NCBI GenBank assembly: GCA_965243185.1
Contig: OZ251531.1
Coordinates: forward strand, 1,860,001-1,924,000
Length of the DNA stretch: 64,000 nucleotides
DNA from: CBDBCU01 sp965243185
GTDB taxonomy: Bacteria > Chloroflexota > Dehalococcoidia > Lucifugimonadales > UBA3495
Direction of reading: 5' to 3'
Position 1 is the stretch's first letter. Each line of letters begins with the position of its first letter. Positions 43,839-50,551 of the stretch are shown one piece after another. Made by a program: the position numbers and the translations under genes. The notes below the pieces were generated by a model that worked only from the letters and a program-made list of their open reading frames with translations, searched no databases and was not told the DNA's origin.

Positions 43839-44757
43839 GGTAAAGAGTATGCTCGAGCGATTCACCGGGGCAGGTGGACAAAGTACCGTCGTTGCAGCTT
43901 TGCGAAATCAGCCGCTTATCGGCAACGATGATACTTTGGCTGATACTATCGCCAAAGTATCCGAGATAGCCGGTTTCAAACCAGGGGATACCATTATAGA
44001 GGAAGCCGCGCCTGACGACGCCGTGCATTTCGTTTTGGCCGGAACGGTTTCCGTCAGAGTGTTAAACCGTGAGATTGCGGTTAGAAGTGCGGGGCAACAC
44101 GTCGGGGAGATGGCGCTGGTTGACCCGGGTCAACCCCGCTCCGCTTCCGTAATCGCCTTGGATGAAGTAGTAACAGCTTGCCTGTCGGCCAGTGAGTTCA
44201 GTAATCTGGCCGAAGCCAACTCCAAGTTGTGGAGGAATGTAGCCCGTGAATTGGCTGCCAGGCTCCGGCAAAGGAACAGATTCGTAACCCCTACGAACCC
44301 GCGGCCAGTCTTGTTCATAGGCTGTTCAGCAGAGTCCTTATCGGTAGCTTGTGCCATTCAGTCGGGGTTGGCATACGATCCAGTAGTGGTAACGCTTTGG
44401 ACCGACGGCGTATTCAGAGCGTCAAGTTTTGCGATAGAATCCTTGGAGCGCGAATTGGACAAGGCGGATTTCGCTGCTCTAATCCTGTCAAGCGATGACC
44501 GGGTGACCAGCAGAGATGTGACCAGCGATGCGCCCAGGGACAATATCATATTTGAGTTGGGGCTTTTTATGGGAGCCTTGGGGCGGAAGCGCACTTTCCT
44601 GGTTCACCCTCGCGAGGTCAATCTCAAAATCCCTACTGACCTCTTTGGCATCATACCATTGACTTACGAGTTGGGAGCGGGTGATGATATACTTTCATCC
44701 GTAGCCCCGGCTTGCAATGAACTGAGAGCCTTGATAAAGGAGGCCGGGCCGCGCTGA
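43831..44757 (+). CDS. pycTIR: Pycsar effector: cyclic-nucleotide-binding domain fused to a TIR-like domain (PycTIR)
   Basis: 308 residues. N-terminal CRP-like domain with phosphate-binding cassette GEMALVDPGQPRSA (residues 92-105), predicted to bind cyclic CMP or UMP. From ~158 a TIR-like domain of the CAP12/Pycsar type follows: PVLFIGCSAESLSVA, ALILSSDDR, DNIIFELGLFMGALGRKRTFLV with the candidate catalytic Glu at 242. When the partner cyclase makes a cyclic pyrimidine nucleotide during phage infection, such effectors degrade NAD and stop growth. Start at 43831 (GGGAG upstream) overlaps the previous gene; an ATG at 43804 is possible. GC content is visibly lower than in neighbours, a sign of transfer. 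Confidence 0.85.
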   Translation: MGRVKSMLERFTGAGGQSTVVAALRNQPLIGNDDTLADTIAKVSEIAGFKPGDTIIEEAAPDDAVHFVLAGTVSVRVLNREIAVRSAGQHVGEMALVDPGQPRSASVIALDEVVTACLSASEFSNLAEANSKLWRNVARELAARLRQRNRFVTPTNPRPVLFIGCSAESLSVACAIQSGLAYDPVVVTLWTDGVFRASSFAIESLERELDKADFAALILSSDDRVTSRDVTSDAPRDNIIFELGLFMGALGRKRTFLVHPREVNLKIPTDLFGIIPLTYELGAGDDILSSVAPACNELRALIKEAGPR

Positions 44758-44779
44758 AATACCGTAAGGAGGCAGCAGT

Positions 44780-45466
44780 ATGGGACTTGGCGATGACCTG
44801 AAATCGGAAGTGGGGAAAATTCTCAGCGAGCAGTGGAATGCCCGCGCGGGACAGAAAGTACCGGAAACGGATGACCTGAAGCTGAGCAATGACGCCGTAA
44901 AATTACAGGGAACGGTGTTATACGCAGACCTCGACGACTCGACGGAACTGGTGAATACCATGAAGCCGTGGTTCGCTGCGGAAGTCTATAAGTCGTACTT
45001 GGTATGTGCAGCGCGGATAATCCGCTCTGAAGGTGGAGTAATCACTGGCTACGACGGAGACCGCATTATGGCGGTGTTCATCGGAGACGGGAAGGATAGT
45101 GCCGCTGTCCGCACCGGCCTTAAAATCAACTTCGCCGTGCTGGAAATCATCAACCCGGCCATAAAAAGCCGGTACTCTAATGCCAACTACTCCGTAAAGC
45201 AGGTGGTTGGCATCGACACCAGCGACCTGTTCATAGCTCGTACCGGTATCCGGGGAGCTAATGACCTTGTCTGGGTAGGTCGTGCGGCCAACTATGCGGC
45301 GAAGTTGTCGGCACGTTCTGGAGATGCTACTCAGATTACGCCCACCGTATATGAAAGCCTTAATAACGGGGCTAAACTCGGGCCAAAGGGAGAAAATATG
45401 TGGCGGCCGGCAACAGCCCGAGGTATCGGGAACATCTACACGTCATCCTGGTACTGGAAAGTGTAG
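44780..45466 (+). CDS. pycC: Pycsar cyclase: class III pyrimidine-nucleotide cyclase (PycC)
   Basis: 228 residues, single class III cyclase domain. Metal-binding Asp in VLYADLDDSTELV (Asp 50) and GYDGDRIMAVFIGDG (Asp 94), and the second-half motif NDLVWVGRAANYAAKL near 161-176 are the pattern of Pycsar uridylate/cytidylate cyclases. Predicted to make cUMP or cCMP on phage sensing. It follows its effector by 22 bp with AAGGAGG before the ATG, forming a two-gene operon closed by the terminator at 45493. Which pyrimidine is used cannot be decided from sequence alone. Confidence 0.87.
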   Translation: MGLGDDLKSEVGKILSEQWNARAGQKVPETDDLKLSNDAVKLQGTVLYADLDDSTELVNTMKPWFAAEVYKSYLVCAARIIRSEGGVITGYDGDRIMAVFIGDGKDSAAVRTGLKINFAVLEIINPAIKSRYSNANYSVKQVVGIDTSDLFIARTGIRGANDLVWVGRAANYAAKLSARSGDATQITPTVYESLNNGAKLGPKGENMWRPATARGIGNIYTSSWYWKV

Positions 45467-45492
45467 AACCGGACCAGTTTTAGACACGATTA

Positions 45493-45520
45493 GGGGCGGG
45501 TTTGGTAGGCCCGCCCCTTT
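45493..45520 (+). terminator. Terminator of the Pycsar operon
   Basis: GGGGCGGG (45493-45500), 9-nt loop, CCCGCCCC (45510-45517), TTT. Confidence 0.7.
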
Positions 45521-45973
45521 CTAATGCCGGTCGCCGTTGTTGTTGGCGGCGGTTTCGTTGTCGAGCCAGGGCGGGGGCGGTACTTCGACCAGCTTGTCCT
45601 TGTTGGCTTCGTACCACGCTTTGAGCTCTGCCTTAACGCGGGCTTCGGCTTCCGCTTTAGCTTTGGCTTCGGCGGCGGCTACGGCTTCCATTTTTTCGAC
45701 ATAGACCCGTTTGCGGTTGAGAATCATATCATAGACCTCGAGGTTGAGTTGGAGCAGGGCCAAGAGGGCGGTCAGGTTGACCATGGGGTTCCGGCTGATG
45801 ATGGCGTCCAGGAGGGGCGGCAGGTCGGAAGTGGGGTAGTCGGCACGGTAAAAGAAGTTGATGGCCCAAGTGCCGGGGATAATCAGGTCGGCGGCCAAGG
45901 CCAGGATAATGATGGCCTCCTTGGGGAAGTAAGGGGCGTAAGTCCACCAGGGTTTATCCTGCTGTTGTTCCAT
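45521..45973 (-). CDS. Membrane protein with C-terminal coiled coil
   Basis: 150 residues. Two predicted membrane helices (about residues 15-40 and 60-80) joined by FYRADYPTSDLPPLL, then a charged helix rich in Ala/Glu/Lys (EKMEAVAAAEAKAKAEAEARVKAELKA-like, broken across repeats) ending in VPPPPWLDNETAANN. ATG at 45973 follows AAGG. Overall layout (anchored helix plus coiled coil) recalls the pair at 32227/32461. Not recognised. Confidence 0.55.
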   Translation of the reverse strand: MEQQQDKPWWTYAPYFPKEAIIILALAADLIIPGTWAINFFYRADYPTSDLPPLLDAIISRNPMVNLTALLALLQLNLEVYDMILNRKRVYVEKMEAVAAAEAKAKAEAEARVKAELKAWYEANKDKLVEVPPPPWLDNETAANNNGDRH

Positions 45974-46068
45974 TGTAAGCCTTGGGGTGGGGGATAGACA
46001 AGCGGCGGTCGCGGGGGATTTGTATGGCGTTGACCGGGCTTGCCGGGCTACGGGTTCAGGGTTTGGAA

Positions 46069-46100
46069 GGGGCGGGTTGGGCAACCCGCCCCTAATTTTT
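46069..46100 (+). terminator. Perfect hairpin with T-rich tail
   Basis: GGGGCGGGTT (46069-46078) and AACCCGCCCC (46083-46092), 4-nt loop, then TAATTTTT on the plus strand. Both flanking genes are on the minus strand, so its role is unclear. Confidence 0.45.
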
Positions 46101-46118
46101 GGCGGCCGGTTAAGGCGG

Positions 46119-47063
46119 CTATTTGCGAGCTAGAGCTTTGAGAGCGGCGTCCCGGATGTTTTCAGGGGTGAGGCCGCAGCGGGCGAGGAGTTCCTCGGGT
46201 TTGCCGGAGGGGGTGTAGCCGTGGATAGCGACGATTTCGAGGGGGACGGGGCAGCGCTGGCCGGCGATTTGGGCGACGATGCTGCCGAGGCCGCCGTGGA
46301 TGTAGTGTTCCTCGGCGGTGACGATGGCACCGGTTTCCCGGGCGGCGGCGATGATGGCGGCTTGGTCGATGGGCTTGAGGGTGTGGATGTTGAGGACGCG
46401 GGCCAGGATGCCTTGCTCCGCCAATAAGTCGGCGGCGTCAAGGGCGGCGGCGACCATTATGCCGGTGGCAATGATGGTGAGGGCGTAGCCATCGCGCATT
46501 TTTTCGGCTTGGCCGAGGTTAAACTGGTAGTCGGGGGAGTGGACGACCGGGATGGCGGCGCGGGAGAGGCGGATGTAGAAGGGGCCGGTTGCCCGGGCGG
46601 CGGTCTGGACGGCTTGGGCGGCTTCGGGGGCGTCGGCGGGGGAGATAACGGTAAAGGTGGGCAGGGCGCAAATGAGGGACAAGTCCTCGATGCCGTGGGC
46701 GGACATACCGTCCTCGCCGGTCATAATGCCGGCGTGGGTGCAGACCAGTTTGAGGTTGAGGGCGGGCTGGGCGACGAGGACGCGCAACTGGTCAAAGGGA
46801 CGGCCGACGCCAAAGACGCTGAAGGTGCTGACGAAGGGCAATTTGCCGCTGGCGGCCAAACCGGCGCCGACGCCAATCATATTCTGTTCGGCGGGGCCGA
46901 AGTCAAAAAACCGCTCCGGGTACTTATCCCGCCAGAGGTGGGTAAAGGTGGAGACATTGAGGTCGCCGCCGAGGACTACCAAGTCGGGGTAGGCGTCGGC
47001 CATAGTGAGGAGGGTTTCGCCGTAGGTTTGTCGGGTGGATACCAATTGTCGCTGGGCCGTCAT
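46119..47063 (-). CDS. Transketolase, C-terminal subunit
   Basis: 314 residues: pyrimidine-binding and C-terminal transketolase domains. GGDLNVSTFTH, FDFGPAEQNMIGVGAGLAASG (catalytic Glu in AEQNM), THAGIMTGEDGMSAHGIEDL and RLSRAAIPVV match split transketolases and the C-half of DXS. With the N-terminal subunit it interconverts sugar phosphates using thiamine diphosphate. Its ATG overlaps the stop of the N-subunit by one base (TGATG). An upstream open frame to 48119 is antisense noise. Confidence 0.93.
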   Translation of the reverse strand: MTAQRQLVSTRQTYGETLLTMADAYPDLVVLGGDLNVSTFTHLWRDKYPERFFDFGPAEQNMIGVGAGLAASGKLPFVSTFSVFGVGRPFDQLRVLVAQPALNLKLVCTHAGIMTGEDGMSAHGIEDLSLICALPTFTVISPADAPEAAQAVQTAARATGPFYIRLSRAAIPVVHSPDYQFNLGQAEKMRDGYALTIIATGIMVAAALDAADLLAEQGILARVLNIHTLKPIDQAAIIAAARETGAIVTAEEHYIHGGLGSIVAQIAGQRCPVPLEIVAIHGYTPSGKPEELLARCGLTPENIRDAALKALARK

Positions 47064-47908
47064 CAGGCCAACTCCTGCATAGCTTGTTCGAGTTCCTGCT
47101 GGTTGGGGGTGCGGCTGTGGAAAACGGGATTGTTTTCCATAAAGGATACGCCCTTGCCTTTGATGGTGTGGGCGATAATTACCGTGGGCTGGTCGCCGGG
47201 CTGGCCGGCGGTGGTCAGGGCGGCGAGGAGGGCGTTGAAGTCGTGGCCGTCGGTTTCGAGGACCTGCCAGCCGAATTCGCGCCATTTGCCGGCGAAGGGT
47301 TCGAGGGTCATAACTTCGTCGGTAAAGCGGTCGTTCTGGATGCGGTTGCGGTCGACGATGGCGATGAGGTTGCCGGCTTGGTGGTGGGCGGCGGACATGG
47401 CGGCTTCCCAGATTTCGCCTTCGTCGCATTCGCCGTCGCCGAGGAGGGCATAGACACGGTAGTCTTTGCGGTCGAGGCGGGCGGCGAGGGCGCAGCCGAG
47501 GGCGAAGGAGAGGCCCATACCGAGGGAGCCGGAGTTCATTTCGACGCCGGGGGTCATGGGGTGGGCGTGGCCCTGGATGCGGCCGTGGAGTTGGCGGAAG
47601 TCGGCCAGTTCGGAGGGGGGGAAGTAGCCGGCTTTGGCGAGGACGGCGTAGAAGCCGGGGGAGGCGTGGCCTTTGCTGAGGATGCAGCGGTCGCGGTCGG
47701 GCCAGTGGGGGTTTTGGGGGTTGTGGCGCATTACGCGGAAGTAGAGGGCGATAAGGATTTCGAGTTCGGAGAGGGAGCCGCCGGGGTGGCCGCTGCCGGC
47801 GGCACAGATGGTGTGGAGGATGTCGCGGCGCAGTTCTTTGGCCAAGGCGGGGAGGTCGGCAAAGCTGCTGTAGTCGTGGGGGGAGACGGGAGCGGCGGTG
47901 GCAGGCAT
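47063..47908 (-). CDS. Transketolase, N-terminal subunit
   Basis: 281 residues, thiamine-diphosphate-binding domain: GSGHPGGSLSELEIL, KGHASPGFYAVLAKAGYF, GSLGMGLSFALG, and the TPP motif LLGDGECDEGEIWEAAMSAAHHQAGNLIAIVDRN shape (GDG...N). Start at 47908 (AAAGGA 8 nt upstream). Translationally coupled to the C-terminal subunit; together they equal a full transketolase of the pentose phosphate pathway. Confidence 0.93.
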   Translation of the reverse strand: MPATAAPVSPHDYSSFADLPALAKELRRDILHTICAAGSGHPGGSLSELEILIALYFRVMRHNPQNPHWPDRDRCILSKGHASPGFYAVLAKAGYFPPSELADFRQLHGRIQGHAHPMTPGVEMNSGSLGMGLSFALGCALAARLDRKDYRVYALLGDGECDEGEIWEAAMSAAHHQAGNLIAIVDRNRIQNDRFTDEVMTLEPFAGKWREFGWQVLETDGHDFNALLAALTTAGQPGDQPTVIIAHTIKGKGVSFMENNPVFHSRTPNQQELEQAMQELA

Positions 47909-48020
47909 AGGCGCGTCCTTTCGGTGCAAACAGGTTGGGGCTAAGGATTGGCTGGGATAGATTATAAGGCGTTGGGGAAGGGGTGTCTAGCGGGGTATGC
48001 AACGGTCTGGTGGGGACGGT

Positions 48021-48052
48021 CGAGATTCCTCGGCTGCGCCGCGGAATGACAT
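48021..48052. repeat. Dispersed repeat B
   Basis: CGAGATTCCTCGGCTGCGCC then GCGGAATGACAT. Lies ~40 bp left of the IS30 element. Confidence 0.75.
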
Positions 48053-48092
48053 GGGGAATATAAGGGGAATGATAAAGTGGGGTTCTGGATTC

Positions 48093-49128
48093 GCTAAATT
48101 CACAAAGGAAGTGCAACACTTTCTGGTGGAGGTGTTGCTATGGGAACTCGGTATCAACAGCTTACCCGGGAAGAGCGGTGTGAACTGGCCCGATTACAAG
48201 CCGCGGGCCGCTCCTACCGCCAAATCGCGCCAGCTCTGGATCGCGCGCCATCAACAATCACTCGGGAGGTGAAACGCAACGGCAGTTCCCGGCAGCGGGG
48301 CGATCAGCCGGCTTATGCCGACCAGCAAGCTCGGGCCCGGCGGTGGCAAGGCGCCAAGTTGGAGCGGGACGCGGACTTGCGGGAGTGGGTCTTGGCCCGG
48401 CTCAAAGCCGGGTGGTCGCCGCAGCAGGTATGCGGTCGCTTGAAACGGGAGACGGGGCGGACGGTGTTGTTCTACGAGACCATCTATCGGTTCATTGACG
48501 CCCAAATCCGGCGGGGCAAGGCGTATGACTGGCGGCATTACCTGCCCCAAGGCAAAACCCGCCGGGGGCGGAGCAAGCGGGGGCAGCCCGGCAGTCGGAT
48601 TCCCGATCGGCAGGGTCTGGAAGCCCGGCCGGCGGACGTGGCGACCCGGCAGACGCCCGGGCATTGGGAAGCGGATTTGATGCTGTTCAGCGTCTACGGG
48701 CAGGCCGCCCTGGTATTGGAGGAACGCTATTCCCGCTTGCTGGTGGCCTTGCGTCTGCCCCAGGGCAAGCTGGCGGAACCCATCGCTGCGGTCATCGGCC
48801 AAGTGCTGAATGTGCTGCCGGCGGAGTGGCGGCAGACGGTGACCTTTGACAATGGGGCTGAGTTCGCCCGCCATTACCGCTTGCACGAGCTGGGGATTGC
48901 TACCTACTTCTGCGACACCCATTCGCCTTGGCAGAAGGGCGGGGTGGAGAATGCTATCGGGCGACTGCGGCGGACGCTGCCGCGACGGACGGATTTGGCG
49001 ACTTTGCCGGAGGAGTTGTTAATCGCGCGGGTGCGGGCGTACAATAACACGCCCCGGCAGTGCTTGGGGTATCAGACCCCGGCGGAAGTTTTGGCCCGGG
49101 ATGTGTTGCGCTTGAACTGTGAATGTAC
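48093..49128 (+). mobile_element. IS30-family element inserted into a repeat A copy
   Basis: ~1,036 bp. Imperfect terminal inverted repeats: left ATTCACAAAGGAAGTGCAAC (48098) and right, minus strand, ATTCACAGTTCAAGCGCAAC (49124), continuing AC(T/A)T(T/C)C. ATTC (48089-48092 and 49129-49132) flanks it directly, and joining the flanks restores repeat A (CTGGATTCCCCCTTTCG...), so the target is certain even though a 4-bp duplication is on the long side for IS30. Confidence 0.8.
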
Positions 49129-49150
49129 ATTCCCCCTTTCGTGGGAATGA
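48140..49150 (+). CDS. IS30-family transposase
   Basis: 336 residues. N-terminal helix-turn-helix (TREERCELARLQAAGRSYRQIA, PSTITREVKRN), then DDE core: D in HWEADLML, D in TVTFDNGAEFARH, E in WQKGGVENAIGRLRR (DDE with IS30-type GGVENAxGRLRR). Looks complete. Its stop codon at 49148-49150 is not in the element but in the flanking repeat A, so the last seven residues (TFPLSWE) are target-derived. Confidence 0.92.
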   Translation: MGTRYQQLTREERCELARLQAAGRSYRQIAPALDRAPSTITREVKRNGSSRQRGDQPAYADQQARARRWQGAKLERDADLREWVLARLKAGWSPQQVCGRLKRETGRTVLFYETIYRFIDAQIRRGKAYDWRHYLPQGKTRRGRSKRGQPGSRIPDRQGLEARPADVATRQTPGHWEADLMLFSVYGQAALVLEERYSRLLVALRLPQGKLAEPIAAVIGQVLNVLPAEWRQTVTFDNGAEFARHYRLHELGIATYFCDTHSPWQKGGVENAIGRLRRTLPRRTDLATLPEELLIARVRAYNNTPRQCLGYQTPAEVLARDVLRLNCECTFPLSWE

Positions 49151-49153
49151 CGG
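49129..49153. repeat. Right part of a repeat A copy cut by IS30
   Basis: ATTCCCCCTTTCGTGGGAAT then GACGG; the left part (TTCTGGATTC) ends at 48092. Confidence 0.75.
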
Positions 49154-49202
49154 GGGAAGGCAGGAATGACGGTTGCGATATGCGGCGGGGCGGCCGGGGG
49201 TG

Positions 49203-49211
49203 GGGTGACGC
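49203..49211. repeat. First of three copies of the 9-bp target repeat GGGTGACGC
   Basis: Other copies at 49353-49361 and 50438-50446. The three copies bracket a 141-bp MITE and a 1,076-bp insertion sequence. Confidence 0.85.
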
Positions 49212-49352
49212 GGTTCTGTTTCAGAAACTGTTGGTTGGGAAAATATGCCTTAAAATGGGCAAATTTCCGCTGTCTCACGTATCTGCCTGACCAGGAATTG
49301 AGGCCATAAAAATGCTGTCAGAACCAGTGCCAACACTTTCTGAAACAGTGCC
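49212..49352. mobile_element. 141-bp MITE-like element
   Basis: Terminal inverted repeats GGTTCTGTTTCAGAAACTG (left) and, on the minus strand, GGCACTGTTTCAGAAAGTG (right), each followed by TTGG; no coding capacity. Flanked on both sides by GGGTGACGC. The GGNNCTGTT ends recall IS6-type ends, but the 9-bp duplication does not fit that family's 8 bp exactly. Confidence 0.7.
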
Positions 49353-49361
49353 GGGTGACGC

Positions 49362-50437
49362 GATAGCGTTGCATTTTAGGTGGTTTGGTTGAGCAAGCCC
49401 CGGGTTTGTAGCAAAGCCAACAGGTTATGCTCTGACCAGACCGTCCCCAATCGCTCCCGCCGGCGCAACTCCCGATTGTAGCGTTCCAGGCGGGAAGTAG
49501 TCCGGTAGGCGACCGCTCCCGTAGTCCAATACTGCCGACCGGCGAGCAACGCCTTGTCCAGCCAGTAAGCGGCGGCGCCCTCGGTCAACTCCATTATTTG
49601 ACGGGCATAGCTCTGGGCCGCCGCCGCGCTGTCAGTCAACAGCAGTTGCCGGGCGGCGGCCAAGCCGGATTTCCCGATATTCCGTCCATATTCCCGCAGC
49701 AGGTGAAAGATGCACAGCTGATGCGGCGCCGCCCGGCCGTACACCCACTGGATGCCGGCCGCAATGGCCCGGTCGCCGTCGCTGACCAGATGTCGGGGTG
49801 GCGCCGCCCCGGACTGCTCGGCCCGCGCCAAGACCGCCGCCCAAGGCCCGAAAGTCGCCAAGACCGCCCCGGTTTCGTCCCGGATTACCTTCAATTCCTG
49901 AGCGCCCTGCCGGGTGCGCGTCCACAAACCATCCAGTTCCCACACTGCCCCCGGCAACCGGGGCCGGGTCAAGGCCAACCGCCGCAGCCAGCGACACAAG
50001 GTGCTTTTGACACAACCCACCCACTGCCCCGCTTGGGCGTAACTCAAACCCTGGGCCGCCAAGCTCAAAGCCATGTCCCGAGTTTTTTTGAGAACCGTTG
50101 GTAACGAACCTCCGGCCCCAGCAGCGCCGCGCCGCCCGCCAGTTGGCGACATTGCCCACAACGAAACACCGGAACCGCTACCCGGATGGGACCATAGGAC
50201 GTGACAATGGTGCGCTCATAGCGATGATGGCGGTGCATCGCCAGAGCGCACTGAGCACATCGGGGCTGATAATGATCCAGGGCTTGTTGCAGCTTCGCCT
50301 GCAACTGGAGCGGAATTTCCTGCTCCAGTTGGGTCTCCAAATCGTCCAGCAATCCCATGACAGCGCACCTCCCGTCAACCAGCAAGGCCGGCCTTTTCCC
50401 CATTCTACAACTAAACCACCTAAATCGGAACGCTATC
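49362..50437 (-). mobile_element. IS256/Mutator-like insertion sequence with frameshifted transposase
   Basis: 1,076 bp. 30-bp inverted ends matching at 26 positions (left GATAGCGTTGCATTTTAGG at 49362; right, minus strand, GATAGCGTTCCGATTTAGG at 50437, both then TGGTTT(G/A)GTTG). Flanked by perfect 9-bp duplication GGGTGACGC, a size known for IS256. Confidence 0.85.
49376..50358 (-). CDS. Transposase made by -1 frameshifting (zinc-finger ORF A plus DDE ORF B)
   Basis: ORF A (50358 to 50065) starts MGLLDDLETQLEQ after GGGAGG and carries a zinc finger (CAQCALAMHRHH, then CGQC). At A AAA AAA (50083-50089) it meets ORF B in the -1 frame, giving a 327-residue fusion ... RFSKKTRDMAL ... ORF B contains a helix-turn-helix, ELDGLWTRTR, HLVSDGDRAI, and SRLERYNRELRRRERLG, a Mutator/IS256-like DDE arrangement. 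Both frames are otherwise undamaged, so this is programmed frameshifting rather than decay. Family placement is tentative. Confidence 0.75.
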
Positions 50438-50551
50438 GGGTGACGCTGGGGGTTTGACAAGGTATGTTGGGGGCGGGGATAATGCGGGGGCGGGGGGAAT
50501 CGTTGAAGGCGGGGAAAGTTTTTGGGGAGATTTAGGTAAGGGGGTTTTGCG

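Noticed and set aside
47063..48119. N-terminal extension of the transketolase C-subunit frame to 48119
   Set aside because: Runs antisense-frame through the N-subunit gene with Pro/Arg-rich noise; the ATG at 47063 overlaps the previous stop as expected.
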